A stretch of DNA of 64,000 bases from Paragonimus westermani (GCA_008508345.1 QNGE01000961.1:140940-204939), one strand, 5' to 3'; positions 27,601-40,669 are shown, counted from the first letter of the stretch. Notes: generated by a model not told the origin, from the sequence alone. Translations and numbers: made by a program.

Positions 27601-28054
27601 GAATGGATTGAGTGAGGGGGAGGTAGGACAACTGGAGCCGAAATTTTAGCCCTTTCAATTTTTCTTGAAAACTTGTTACATTGCTACAGTGAAATAGGTT
27701 AACAAGGGGGTACGGTTTCAACATGTGCACAGGAGGGAGGTTGAACCGTGCACGTTCTAAGTTTTCAATTGCCTCGAAAAACAGTGGTGAGTGAAAGCTC
27801 AAGACAAAACGAACTTTGGTCATATTTAATCCAACCACTAAAATTCAGAAACTTTCCGGCAGTTCAAGTTTGAAAAGAGAAAATGTTTGCTGTTTTTGGA
27901 CTTCACCATAAATGTATATTCGTTCGACGGGCGGAACTCGACTCATGACTAGACTTTCATGATATATCTATGTTTATTACTGCGCAAAAGTGAGTGAGTG
28001 AGCGTAGTTTATCATTCACACGCAGGTCACTGGGTCCTACTGAATGCGAGACCA
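24656..28054. other. Non-coding stretch
   Basis: No supported gene or repeat. A donor-like 'ttttaag|gtatgt' near 26852 follows a short open run. Its peptide does not match the expected N-terminal PTB segment, so it is not called an exon. Confidence 0.5.
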
Positions 28055-28205
28055 GCGACACAGTGGTCAACAAAGTTGTCTCGTGTCCGGCCCTGGCAGG
28101 TATAAGCATTGCTGACGGAGGTTAGCAGGACCAATATCCCTTTTTTTGCAGGAAGCTGACTGAAAAATCTATTAGGATGCGAAAGCGACGAATATATTCA
28201 ATTGA
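28055..28205 (+). repeat. SINE-B copy
   Basis: It carries the head-like run 'acagtggtcaaca', a 'gtgtccggccctggca' stretch at the B-box position, then 'gcattgctgacggag' and the tail 'gcaggaagctgactgaaaaatct...gatgcgaaagc'. The same order occurs in 34775-34985 and 55881-56030. It is well diverged and the poly-T tract near 28141 may be an insertion. Confidence 0.6.
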
Positions 28206-30830
28206 CCTTCAGTAAAACTAGAACCAGCCCTTAAATGCTCACCAGCGTGCTGGAAATATATACCACAAATTACAAAATGTGGACAAAATGGGAAACAAGT
28301 GAGTATAAAATAAACACAAGTACTCTCGGTTGATGTTGTTTAATACCCAGTCAGTTTATGTGATTAGCCAACATAAAGACAATATGTGGAAGTTAAGCGG
28401 TCTAACAGTGGTCTATCAGAAGAAGACTTCTATCAGATTGTCGCAGCCGGTTATTTATAGTATAATGCGAGCTAACTCTGCATGAGGTAGATAAGTTACA
28501 TCATATATCCTGAACTCTATGAATATATTTAAAAAATGCACTACTGGAGTGTTCTTAATTTTTAGAGAAAACAAAAAATTGCTAAATCAACAACTTCAGC
28601 AGTTCACAGAAAGAAACTTTGGCAACGGCTATCTAGCAAGGGAAATAAATGAACTTATTTTCACATACACATCCGTTTTGGTCAATTTTAAAAATAGTCC
28701 TATCACCTCGTCCAGAAGAGTGTTACAGTTCCACCTGTTTGCTAGAAATCGAGGGGATTTTATCAAAATCTATTTCCACAGTTCTTTGAGGGTCTAGAAA
28801 TTTCCTTTGCACGGTGGCCGGGTTGACAGTGGTTTGCACTGGTACAAATTATATACTACTTACAAGTTCATACCAGTTCAAAGGAGATGCCTTTGATGCT
28901 TTGCTTGAATGAACTTATCGAGGAAAGTGGTCCCGAAATGTGATGATAGCGACGTTTATCTACTCTATTGTCACCATATTATCTTGTAACGCAAGCTGGA
29001 GGTAACCTTGAAATTGTTTTTTAGTTAATTAGCCTGAGGTATTAAAAAAGAAAACAGAGGAAACAGGACTGAACGGCACAGTATTTGCTTTCCCACGGTA
29101 AATTAGCTTTAAGCCTAAGAAACGGATTGCATGCTATGAAGCGGAAGTGAGTTCTGACAAAATGTATCAAAACAGTTTTGTGCATCAAGACTTAGCTGTT
29201 GTTTGGAACATCGCTGTAACATAAAGAGGCATTGGGGGACGGTGAAGGAAGTCTGGGCAAGCCGACCATGCCTGTGGAATGAATCGCAAGTATGAGTCAC
29301 ATCAAAATCAAGAACGAAGGAGAAAATACTTCAGGCGTAAAGCTTTCTCGTATTCCTTCGGTTGGAATGGCAATGTTTTCATTGATTGGTGACAAGTCAT
29401 CCATAGCAGAAGATAACGTTCTTAAATAGGGTCTGTGAACCCTCAGGAAATATACGTAAAAATGAGTGCACTCAAACTGTTATCTTATCTGGTGAATAAC
29501 ATTCAGCACAACGTCGCTCTATTATAACTGTTATCGGCGATAATTCGTTTAATGAAGGACGGTGGTGAACCAGATGATTTGTGAGCCTCACTAACGTATA
29601 GCGGCAACGTTTCTGAGTTCACTAATAAATAAATCAAATGCATGAAGGACAAATGGCCAAAAGGATGAGTTTCAGAAACGCCACTCAAACCATAGAACGA
29701 AGGATTCAGAGATGCCCTTAAGCACAGCCAGTACATGGATAACAGAGAGCTGCTTTGCAATACAGAGGTGGTTATATAAACTCTTGTTTTTCTTTCCAGG
29801 TCATGGCGACGGCAGGTGATTCCCCATTCGATGTCAAATCCCTTAACTATGCACATTTTCGTACTGAATAAAACAGTGTCTGACAAATGTTCACAACCCA
29901 TTCATAAATCGTCCAGTCATTCATTCAAGCGTACTGTGAACTTTGACCAAACAAGTTAGACAAACCACTTGAACGTGCATTTGTCTGTACGTGTTTACAG
30001 TCGTACACTATGATAACTCACCGAGGTGGACTCCTGAGAATGCCGGAGTAATATATATATTCGCTTTTGAAACATGCAGGGTATGTAATGGTTTGACTGA
30101 TCGTGAATACGATAGGTGACTGTCTCAGAATACTGAGATCAATTCAGCATTTGGACTGTTCGTACTTATGAGCCGAAAGGTTTCAGAGAATATCTGATTG
30201 ACATATTCCAACAGGATCTCTTATGTATCCGAATCATCAGGAAGTATATCAAATCGTTTAGGTTGCTGTTGATAGGCGAATGCTGTTTCGAACTGTTAAA
30301 TTTTGTGACCTTTTGATTTTAAGCAACTAAATATTTTTATTGACCCGATTCCACCTTTCCTTTGGCATGAGTCTCGTTAGCCCACTTTCGTCTTATTTGA
30401 CTATGATTTTTTACATACATTTGATAACAGTGGCAATCACCACAAAAAACCGAATGATATTTATAGCTATCAGTCTTCTGTAGTTGCGATGGAGTATTAT
30501 ACGAACAGTTCAGTTCGATTATACAGATGTCATCAGTAACCTGGGAGTGACCATATTGTAGCACAAGAATACTAATAGATTCAATTGGAATTGACATCTG
30601 TGTATGGCGACCTCATATCCATTTTGCTATGAGTCTTTTTCTTGATGTTGAATGGTGTGATGTTGCCCATCTGAGATTGCGTACTCCCACTGGTCTCATA
30701 TAAAACGGTAAGAAGAAAGTAAGAGTTTACAGCAAATAACCCTGTTCTTAGGAACTTCACAGCCCTAGTTGATGCACCTCTGTACAGTTGACACTATTTA
30801 TCACTCGCACCATTTCAATGTACAAGGGGA
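28206..30830. other. Non-coding stretch
   Basis: No supported gene. The minus-strand open frame at 29503-29901 (132 codons) has no recognisable motif. Confidence 0.5.
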
Positions 30831-31078
30831 CCGTTGTTGGATTCCAACGTGAACTGACTGAGAAGTCATGCTCCGGCAATATCCTGGCTCACTTGGTGGA
30901 TTTCACATAACAGTTTGATGGGTGTGTAACTGGGTCCAACTTCGAAATTCTTGATCTTCCGAGGTGGTTTAATTCTTGAACTTCTAGAACGCTGGCCAAG
31001 TTTGGGCATGTTGCTTCTGACACTGTTTGGAATTCAATCAAAGTCAAGACTTTTTGTAGCTGGGTCTCATCTAAAATA
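30831..31078 (+). repeat. SINE-A copy, nearly full length
   Basis: It aligns along its whole length with 13351-13605: 'gttggattccaacgtgaactg', then 'ggtggatttcacataa', then 'tgggtccaac', then a degraded tRNA-like head ('ttccgaggtggtttaattc'), then 'agctgggtctcatctaaaata'. Length is about 248 bp against about 255 bp. The A and B boxes are lost, so this copy is not expected to be transcribed from its own promoter. Confidence 0.75.
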
Positions 31079-32062
31079 GAGTTATTGATCAAAAATTTAA
31101 AACGCACAACGTGACAAGATAAACGATACCCATCATTTTGTTGTGTTTAGAACACAACCTAATTGAAATTTGGGCAGTGCCAAATTGGTTGCATCAGTGA
31201 GAAAGACCACGGACTAGGTGAAAATAATCACATATAACACAAAAAATACTTAAAGGAAGAGGTTTTGGGCGCAAAAATTTGGGCGCCGTAATCAAAGTGC
31301 AACCGGTTCAGTAATGAATATAAACAGACCTTTGGGGACAACGGATGAAGGTACATGATAGGCCGTCTTTCGGTGAGCTTGTCAAACAGTATCGCCAATC
31401 ATGGTTGGTGGCCTGTGTTGTAGGGAAATTTGAAACATGGGCACCGTTCACGAACGCCTTCTTTCGGACGTCCTGTAGCCAATCCGACATATCGAATACA
31501 TCTGTTTGTGAGTCCATTCATTTATAATGCTCTTGTACATGGCGCCTAGGTACTGTGACTGCAGAAGGGCAGATTTATCAGAAAGAATGACGATCAGCAA
31601 AGCAGTCTTGGGAAAACTACCAAGAAACGGTATTAACGCTGACATACCACAGACTACAGCAAATCGCTGTATCGGATAGCGTTCCTAGTTAGCAATTAAT
31701 GATCACAAGGGCCCCAACGGTGAGAATTACATTCCTTAACTAGCAAGCAGCACCACCGAGCTGTTGGCGATCTCAGCGTAGGGCACTTGGTGTGTAAAAT
31801 GTATAATCGCAGACTATACAACCTGATTATTATTGAACAGCTTACCTCAAGAGTACCAAACTAAGTGCTGGTGAGCAGCATCCTTGTTCATGCGTTCCTC
31901 TTATTTGTCGGCTAACTGGTGGAGACGGCGTTGTGAAACACAGCGAGTCAGTTGAAAAACTAGTCTTGAACAATTCACGCTGTCAAAGCACAGAACTAAA
32001 CAGGGCGTACGAGAGAAATGGACACAATTCCTTTCTTTTCAACAACAACAACCGGGCATCTT
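31079..32062. other. Non-coding stretch flanking RT remnant
   Basis: Short open frames exist on both strands at 31308-31527, without recognisable motifs. Because the reverse transcriptase remnant at 32063-32722 runs on the minus strand, this stretch is where its C-terminal part should lie. I could not align it convincingly. Confidence 0.45.
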
Positions 32063-32722
32063 TCAAAACCACATACTACACAGGTTGAGAAGTGCAATGC
32101 GTGCCTCACATGTGTTCGTTTTTATATCGTCATCACTACCACCAACAGTCAAATTAGTGTTACCCAAATATGCGGAGTTTTCTGCCGTCTCCAATCATCC
32201 GTCTACATTGGAACAATCTACGGTTGATAATGTGCAGTCACAGTGCAGCGATGTGAAATTTCAACGAACGAAGGGCATTTTGTGCGAACCAATCATGTCA
32301 TTTACGTCAATGGGCATGACCTACATGTTTTTAATGGAGGGATTAAACAGGAAAATGTTAACTACTAGTTCGATGTCGGTCAATCTAGTGACAGATAAAT
32401 ACTCAACACCAAGCTCATTGTACCCCTTAAGCACAACTTCCATACGTCGTCCACAACAAAGTCGAGCAGGACATGGGAGAAGAGACATTACCCGTAAAAC
32501 CCCATCAGAGATAAAGGACGGCAAATGTTGTCCATAAGCACTAGTCTTGCTTGCAGATTGAGTATACAGTAATTCTGGTAGATTCACCCACTTCCCTAAA
32601 ACCCATCCGAGGGGAAAACAGTCCCAGGTCTAAGAGTAGAAAGACAATCAGCTCCCTATAAGCGTTGATACCCTGAGGCAGACCGTATAATTGGATCAGA
32701 GTCTCACCTGTTCTTTCTGGGT
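32063..32722 (-). pseudogene. Decayed non-LTR retrotransposon reverse transcriptase
   Basis: Minus-strand translation gives pieces in the order expected of an RTE/CR1-like reverse transcriptase. First comes a fragment with 'YGLPQGINAYRELIVFL' (finger-palm region before the first catalytic Asp). Then 'YGQHLPSFISDGV' precedes 'GYNELGVEYLS'. Next is 'TRLTDIELVVNIFLF', at the place of the usual LEYADDIVL box, so the catalytic YADD is lost. Last is 'LETAENSAYLGNT' followed by 'GGSDDDIKTNTCEARIALL', the thumb segment that in the family reads FTYLGS...DIKxRIxKARAAF. From 32587 down to 32063 the pieces share one frame, with three internal stops. The upstream part is frameshifted. The endonuclease and C-terminal parts were not found. 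Ancient and inactive. The overlapping 150-codon plus-strand frame at 32085-32537 is the antisense of this remnant. Confidence 0.8.
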
Positions 32723-34592
32723 TTACTAACAGAGCTAAGAAATGTTAACACCCGAAGTTTGTTCTATCAGTTTGGTAACGACAAAACGGTGAGTGTTTCT
32801 TGCGGTTCACATCGCTTCGCCCAGTAGGTTTTACGTCGTCTTCAGCTCTTGTCCCACTACGATATATCAGCAGACCTTTCTTGCTCTAGCTGTCAGACTT
32901 TGGTTTGATAAAAGTCTTCGTGTAACGACTAGAGTGCTACCAAAATTTGTATATTGGTCCGTCCATGTGTAACTCCGTTCAGTTTGGTCAACTGGATGTC
33001 TGAAATGTGTAAATTACCGATGGAATCATATTTCCGAAACTTTAATTGACGTGTTTTCTCGAGCCCTTGTCGAATAAGCCAAATAGGTTACAATTATATC
33101 AACAGTTCACATGAAAACTGTAACCGGTAGTCTGAGGTTGGAATTTTAGTTAACTTGTGACTACCTCTGCAAGCAGTGCCCCACTGCTGCATCGTCATAA
33201 TGTAGTTGCAACTCGCCGTTGAACATAAACTTAAAACTGAGAGTTCAACACATAAGCACTCCATTCAGACATTTGTAATCTGGACATACTCTCCGGACGT
33301 TCAAACTGACTAAACAAAAAGGTACGTTCTTTCTAACACATTACACGCAAAGAGCCACTCAACATCTGAAAAACCCATCTGTTAGTTTTTATAATTAATC
33401 TCCTTCACAGAATCTACAAATCTGCCACTTTCACGCCGAGCAGATTGCACGAGTTACTTAGACTGGCGAACTGCACAAATCAAATAACAACCTTAAAGTA
33501 CAATTACGCTTGTGCATTTGGAATGTTACATAAACGTGAGAACATGTATCCAGTTGGGTTCATTCGATCAAATTGATGTCATGAGAAACAATGTTGACGT
33601 AATTTTGGGAATTATTGACTCAATTCTCTGTTAGCTCCGTTCTATTCTCGTTTTACCTTACTAACTGTCCTGGCGTCTGAACAAATCGGTAGCATATTGA
33701 CAGTTTATTCAAGTTTTCTCACCTGATAAGCAAGACTTTCTCAAGTTTAAGCAGAATCTTCAATATCTCCAAAGTTGAGTTATCAGGAACTGGGAACCTG
33801 TGAAACTAAGCGCTCTTGTCTGTTTCCATGCACTTCTGCCTAGCCTTACTTATTTACTGTGATGTGCTCAACTTTTGAATATTGTCTAGAGAATTTTTAA
33901 TGATGGTTTTTCATTGCTACTCCTCAGCGGGCATCACACTTCTCGCTCGATGTTTGTTTGGCCTGTTGGTTTTGGTTCTCCTGCATTTCACCCAAAACCA
34001 GTTTGCATTCCTCGAATTCTTCGGTGTATGCCGCCAAATGTTTCCATAAAACGGAACGATCATCACGGTCGTAAGCGGTCGCTCAATTGATATTTGTTTC
34101 AGTAACAACTTGAGTAACATTCTTAAAAAGCGTCTGTGAATAGCTTTCAAACAATAGGCTTGTATCGCAAATAGACCTCGGTGAAGTTTATTATTTTCAA
34201 GGTTCACAGTAAGACAGTTCATCATTTTGAAAATAAATACCGCCGTTGAAAAGCTGATTCAAGTAGACAAGATTGTTTAGTAAGAATAAATTTAACCGTT
34301 CACTTGATAGGGCTGAAATTTAACTGGCAATCTGAGCAGTGTTTACTGAATCCGACGCAAGCATTAGATGGTATCTGATTGCTCACACGATCGATTGTTT
34401 GTCGCTCAAGTGAACGCAGGCACTACACCAATCCAAGTATGGCTAAGTTCGTTTAATTAATCACCTATTTCACCTAAATCCAAACTTACCCACAGTTGAT
34501 TGCGGTTACAACATTACTATAGACACGCCAGTCGGTCTCTTTCGAGATGAAGCAATAGAATCGATTTCCTCCCTCGTTAAGTCTTATCAGCA
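32723..34592. other. Non-coding stretch
   Basis: This is where the N-terminal part of the minus-strand retrotransposon would be expected, but nothing convincing was seen. A minus-strand open frame at 33917-34225 (102 codons) is basic and unassigned. Confidence 0.45.
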
Positions 34593-34713
34593 GTGCACAA
34601 CCTTGCCACGGCAGGGACTGGAACTCCGACCACGTCTTCTTCAGGCATTCGTGTTGACCGCTATGTCATTGACTTCATATTGGACACGACCAAATTCTCA
34701 TGTGTAAACACTC
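34593..34713 (-). repeat. SINE-B head copy, left arm of inverted pair
   Basis: This 121-bp arm is the reverse complement of 34775-34895 at about 73% identity (88 of 121 positions, no gaps, counted by eye). On the minus strand it reads from 'gagtgtttacac' through 'agcggtcaacacgaatgcc' (A-box-like) and 'agttccagtccctgccgtggc' (B-box-like) to 'ttgtgcac'. The SINE-B body beyond 34593 is not clearly present. Confidence 0.7.
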
Positions 34714-34774
34714 ATCCACGTTCGTCTGTCACTACTGTTCAGGTTGACCGATCGCCTCATGAGACACGGAAAGT

Positions 34775-34985
34775 GAGTGTTTACACTTGACCATTCGGTC
34801 ATGTCCGATATGAGGTCAGTGATATGGTAGTCAACACGGTTGGCTCGTCGAAGTGTGATCGGAGTCCTATTCAAGGCCGTGGCGAGGATGCGCACAACTG
34901 ACGAGCTTTAGCAAGTGCGAAGCTGGAGTCTGGTGCATTTTTCGAAAGGGGCTTATTAGAAAGTCTATCTTAATACAACAAATGC
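34775..34985 (+). repeat. SINE-B copy, right arm of inverted pair
   Basis: The head-like part (34775-34895) pairs with 34593-34713. The body continues with 'aactgacgagctttagcaagtgcgaagctggagtctggtgc', 'ttcgaaagggg' and 'gaaagtctatctt', matching 55881-55970. The A-box-like run is 'tatggtagtcaacacgg'. The B box is degraded (gagtcctattcaagg). It is one of the fuller SINE-B copies. Confidence 0.7.
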
Positions 34986-37380
34986 GACCAACTCCGGCGG
35001 GTGTTTCAATTATCTGAAAACCAAAATCCTATATTTATCATCAGTAATCATATTCCATAATTTGTTGGTGATCACCGCTCACAACCGGGAGTGATTAGGC
35101 GTTCACGTGTGCTGTCAGTGACCCAGCGACTACTTCACAAAAACGTGAACAGAGTACAAATAATGGCACTACTGGTAAGCAGTAACTTCAGCAAACCTAC
35201 CATCCAGTGCTACACTTTGAACGTAACTGACAGTAAGGCTTGTCTGAATTCAAATGCAGTGACCAATACTACATGATTTTCAGATTAAAAGCATATATTC
35301 GCCTAACGTAGTCAAATCCTTGTTAAACAGTCTTCTGATTTCCAATCTTGGTAGTTAGAAAATACAGCACTGTGGAGGTATCTTGAGTTTCATCCGATTT
35401 CTTTTACGTTACTGTTGGCTCGAGGCTTGTTCGACTTTCTGCATACACGTAATTCAATCACTTTTTTTCTCTGCACAATGGATAATTAACGTTTTGGTTT
35501 GATAAAAGTGAACAACACAGTTTTCGTATGTTGGTTCACACTTTCACCTTATTCGATAATACATTTTCATCTTAAGTGTTATAGATTTATATTCGATCGG
35601 ATTCACTGGTCAAACACGAAATTCACGACAATCTACTCGCTATCTTCAATCTACTTCAGTATATTCACCACTTAGGCTAATGATTGTTATAACTGAAAAG
35701 CAACGGTATCAACAAAGACAGTCGCTGACCTATAGTGGGTTGGTTATAAGCACACCATAAAAGTTTCAAGTTTGGCATAATTGTTTCTTAAAGTATGCCT
35801 AAATTGTATCAGTCAGAAATCTCGACCAGACACAGGATGGAGGTAACTGGGTCGTTCTACATAGTCATGAACGGCAAGTTCCTCCCACGTTCTGAATTCA
35901 TGGAAACTCAGCTAACCAACTCTCTTAACCATTATATTGCACTCAAAAAAGACTCAATGAACCAAATATGTCTGCATCTATTTCCCCAGTCAGGGTCAAG
36001 ATGGCTGCAAATATCCCAAGTAACGATTCACTAGTTGTCGCTTGACTGTTGGTTCGTTTTATTTTTTTTAGTGTTTTTCTCGCAAGCCAGAAAAACAGTT
36101 TTAAAATCTAGATGTTTCGTTTTACTGACCAATGCTGCAATCCAGGATACTCCCCACACATCCTCCATTTCGATTTGACTTGAAATGTTTCGCTTATTCT
36201 AAAACCTGGTTTCATACTCTATTAAGATCAACTTTACAAAATTTTAGATAAAGGGTAATATTTATTAGTCGTAGACCGGAACACCGTGAGAACCTAACTG
36301 AACCTTGGTAAATGTGGTCTCACCGAGATTTTACCCATCATACGTTATGAGGTGAAATTGGAATAACGATAGCCAGCTTCAGCCTAGACATGCGCACTGA
36401 ATCACGAAACACACAAACCTCAATTGGAGATGTTTCACTGACTGATGTTAGAGAATGCATCCGGCTTCACGGCTGCTCAGATGACATCAAATTTTCGATG
36501 AGTTACCCATTAACGGGGTCACTACGAGAGCTTCAAGTAGAGTCCCCAGATTGGGATCGTAGACAGAACTCAGTGCAGATGACTGTTGTCCGATATTGCA
36601 GATTTGAAACTTGGTGCCGAAGGGCATGATTCTGATTACGTAAAACGGCAATAATACACGCAAAATTTCATTGGTTGAGATGCGATCGCCTCTGTTATAT
36701 GATTTGTAGGTGGATATTTGTCCAGCTATCGGGCTAAGAAGAAGTGCCCATATAAAAGATGCTGTGAGCACCCATGATGTGTTCTCTGTTTCGACGAACT
36801 GAATATTCTTTGCAAGATCTACTCAGCGGACTTGAGTATTCGCTTCAAGATGGTGTAACGATGAGGTGAACGTTCAGGCAATCCCCCAAACGGATACGCT
36901 CTAAGTAGTAGCGATACACCTAAATATCGTATGAGAATTGTTTGCTGTTGAGGCACAGTTAAAACAGAAGGCTGACATTGTGACAGAACTGTTCCCAGGA
37001 GCTACTAACAACACCCTTCACCCAGTTTTGTGCCCCCCAGTATGGTCCCAACGTGCAACCAGTCACGGATGTACAACACATCACTCAAATTGGGTAAACA
37101 AAAGGCTGGACGTTTTCTCAATTGTTGTAACATATCAAACACGTTTCATATCTTTTCTTTTAGAAGTGGTGGGCATTGTTCTCTATACTGTTTGATCATC
37201 TGTTAGTAACACTGTTGACAGCTCGTCTAATAGTTGTACCCCAATGATAGATAGAGGAGAAACCAGCAGAAGTAAGGTGGCCTACAGATAGCTGTAAGAT
37301 GCTGATCAAGTATCACAGCATTTACACTGATCCTATATGATATTACATACGAGTGCTGTGTAAGATTTCACACAGTGGAA
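34986..37380. other. Non-coding stretch
   Basis: No supported gene. Overlapping open frames at 36390-36771 on both strands have no recognisable motif. The DNA near 35091-35150 has a small inverted motif (gttcacgt ... acgtgaac). Confidence 0.45.
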
Positions 37381-37545
37381 GAAACTCAACGGCATAAAGC
37401 CTGGAGTTCGGTAGTGATGGAATCAGCCTGCCCAGATTTGGCAAACAGCCTACCAACTAAAAAACGAAACCACATCGGGAGCGCAAAAGTTGTACATTTG
37501 GACTCAACCACAAGTTCAATTAAACGCATGGAATCACTCCGTAAT
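37381..37545 (-). repeat. SINE-A copy
   Basis: On the minus strand it reads 'gtgattccatgcg', 'gagtccaaatgtacaa', 'gcgctcccgatgtggtttcg', a degraded A-box region ('ttttagttggtaggc') and 'aactccaggcttt'. These are the blocks of the reference copy 13351-13605 in the same order and spacing. The B box is lost. Confidence 0.7.
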
Positions 37546-37640
37546 GAAACCAATCAACGCTACTAATGAACATTGTAACTGTATTATGCTAAGTAGTGTA
37601 ACACAGTTGATGAGTTTGAGCGAACGCAAGCGCAAAAAAC

Positions 37641-37722
37641 CCGGACTCTGGCTGAATACAAGCTAGCGACACAAACAGCTTGCTCCAAGGCTTCAGGTTC
37701 TCTACCAATTAAGCTGCGATGG
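37641..37722 (-). repeat. SINE-A tRNA-like head fragment
   Basis: The minus strand reads 'cgcagcttaattggtagag' (A box region), 'ctgtttgtgtcgctagcttgtattc' (region of 'ctgggtctgtcgctggttcgaatcc') and a weak acceptor-like end. It lies about 100 bp from the SINE-A copy at 37381-37545 in the same orientation. It may be a second insertion or part of a tandem structure. Confidence 0.6.
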
Positions 37723-39659
37723 GATTTTTAAAACAAAAATCTAGGTGCTTGCATTCGCTACACAGTCCTAACAGCCTTTTCAGTATATATCAGTCTGTTT
37801 CATGATCGTGCTTCGACGACTCAGTAAACGATGAACCGGTAAGTTAACGGTCAAAACGTTTGAGTAAAAGCTTGTAAAACAAAATTTCTTACGGACAAAA
37901 CATCGCCCACAACTGATAGCAGCTATCACATATGAGTTCTGACTAAATATTGATCAGCCGTAACCTATAGACTAGTCGGGCCTTCCGTGGTTACTATCAG
38001 ATCTAACGTATAACATTAAAATCACACACTATTGATTTATTCATGAAGGTTGTTTGGAGTAAAAATTGTTGTGTATGGCCTTTTATGGTATACAAAATTG
38101 GTTCATAATCATTATTGCGAGAATCAATCAGCTTCTCGTCGAGTACCCAAAAAAATAATTGGTTAGAATAAAACATTCAGCTGGTGTGATTAATGATAAA
38201 CTATTGTCTGCAGTGTCGTGCGTGTGCGCAGTGAAGTGAAGTAGATAGTGTGGGCTGAACACTCGGTCAGAAGGTGTCAAGTAACAATACTGAATAAGGC
38301 AAACCATCAATGAAAAGTGAACTAGAACGTATATAATTTCTTTTCGTTAGTTAATAGACATAGTCCAGAATGATCAAATTCTTTTGATTCTGTCGAATGT
38401 ATGAGATTAGTATTCGTGGAAATTTGGGAATCTCTTGTGCTATCGAATCAACATACAGCTTACGAAATCAATCAAGAAAACCATTCTCATATTTGCAGCA
38501 GCATTGTGTGAACCGAAGCGTCTCCTTGCGTTGCTAATACTCGTTCAGTTTTTTCGCACATTCTTTTCAATTGTTGTTAATATGAGCTATGAAGCGTTGG
38601 TCAGAGTTCCACGTAATAAGTTACGTTACCATACAATCGTGCGCGTTCTTTTGCAAACTGAACATATGAAATCATTTGTTCACTATAATGACTGGCTGTT
38701 TTGATTTGGTTAACCGATGATTTTCCCTGAATAGACGTCAGGACAGTCGAGTTTTTGGAGCTATGCTTAGCTGCTGAGTAAAAGATTATAGTTAGGTAGG
38801 ATGTATCATTTGAAAATCACTGACTGTTGTTGTGCACAAACCTGGTTCTTAAGCTCATTCCGTTACATTTTACTGAATGCACACTACAGTCTACGTGACA
38901 TAACTCAGTAAGTGGGTAGAAGCCAACAGAAAGAGATAATTGCGCATGGTTGTTATTTGTGAACTTTTATGCAAAAAACAGACGTTTTTGAGCACACTTG
39001 TTTCTCCTTATAATCTGCGCCTTCCAGGCTCAGTTTTTTGCAGTATCAAAATGTTGGTACAGTCTGCATGAGAAATCATGCGGAAACTCTCCGTTTCAAG
39101 CAAACTTTTCAGAAATAACTGCAAACACCAAAAGACAAAAGAAAACTATAAGCACCTGTAAGGCCTGAAACAGAATGGTTCTGATCTGTTTACAGAAAAG
39201 AAGTAACAGGTAATTAACCATTCAAATGAATCTTGCTTGTTCTTGGCAGTTTTGAGCGTGTGATCAGAATACTCGCAAACGCAAATCAGCTTTAACGATG
39301 TGGCTGAAGAGACAGGTCGAGCTGGAAAATCAGCTACAGTCACAGGCAAACCCAAATTAAGAAGAGAGTGACAGTCTTATTTTAAGTACCTGGAACCAGT
39401 TGCTAAAGGCTTACTCGGCTTACTTGAGAATTTGTGAATTGTGATTAGTTATCAGGACCGTAAAAACAAGTTGCAAAACCAACCTTACGGTCAAGGTATT
39501 TAAGTACTTTGCGACCGATGAACTGACGTTTGGTAACGGTTGAGTGTTACCAAAACACCAATGAGCTAATTATTCCCTGAAATCGTTGACTGTCAATAAG
39601 CCGTTTTAAAATGATAGAATTTTCTTAGGTCGTAGATTTATCTCAATAAGTAGGCCTAC
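37723..39659. other. Non-coding stretch
   Basis: No supported feature. The plus-strand frame at 38435-38704 (89 codons) is hydrophobic and unassigned. Confidence 0.45.
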
Positions 39660-39720
39660 TGTTCTTGTGTTTGCACTCATTTGGTGCTAGCCCATCGGAG
39701 TAAACAGCATTGAAACCTTA
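39660..39720 (+). repeat. Short dispersed repeat, 'cccatcggagtaaa' core
   Basis: It shares the 14-base core cccatcggagtaaa (39691-39704) and loosely similar flanks with 41690-41830 and, less exactly, 47880-48010. The family is not recognised. The boundaries are guesses. Confidence 0.4.
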
Positions 39721-40669
39721 AAACGCTTTTTCATTGTTTTTTGTCTTTCCGTGTACATATCGTCGGAATGCTGTTTCCATTACTCAAAACCGCAAAAGAC
39801 AAGAGAGTATTTTGTTTTAATCCTTGAAAACATTGATGGCGTGACTTCCACTCAGGCCGCTTGACGTTGATATGTTCACCCTTCGGATCGTTACGTATTT
39901 TCAGTCACTTCAATCAACGCGCGTTGAGTTCATACTTACATTAATCACATTTGTGTAACTGACAAATATTCGAAACAAAATCCATTTACTGAAGTCCTTT
40001 ATCGCAATAACTCATGTCGCTTGTGTCATTAGATACAGAATAAGTTTACTTTTCGAAAAAAAAGTCTAAGTTAAGATTATATGGCCAGAACCTTGAAGAA
40101 ACCAATTATACGTCATTATTACGTAGTCAAATGAGAAGCTGACTGCAAGTTCTGTTTTTTGGACCTTGTGAAAATCACTCTGGAGTCGAACACGTTGGCA
40201 ACCTCATTAATTTCATGGCATAACGCAAACCAACAGTCGGGTGATATATTGCAAGAATGCGTCCAAGGTGTACATTGTAAGGATGTTTACTCACGTGCAT
40301 TTGGATTGTTCCATTAATTGCGAAAGAATGGTATGAAGTTTTCACGGCCAAAGACAACTGTATAAGTACTGTGTTTAGTGGCAAGAATAGGTCAGTCCAA
40401 TTCTGAAACAGTCTGTTACAAAGTTTGCTGTAGAATTGTTTTGTCAAATACTCACTGTTGGTTTTGCACTGGCACGAAACAAACTTGAACCACACGGATT
40501 GCTAGGCATTTGTCAAATTATATCCAACATCAATCAGATTTGACTATGTTGTGGCTGCTACTTTTATGAATTTTCTTAATGAGTAACGTTTATGAAGATT
40601 CATGACAAAATTTTACAATACCACTCGATAACCGCATTGTACTTTACAAAAACTCAATGCTTTTTTCAG

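Noticed and set aside
32085..32537. 150-codon plus-strand protein
   Set aside because: It is antisense to a recognisable minus-strand reverse transcriptase remnant.
33723..33797. 75-bp minus-strand exon (acceptor ttcacag, donor gtgaga) with an open Leu/Lys-rich frame
   Set aside because: Splice sites and openness are acceptable, but the peptide matches nothing and such runs are expected by chance in 64 kb.
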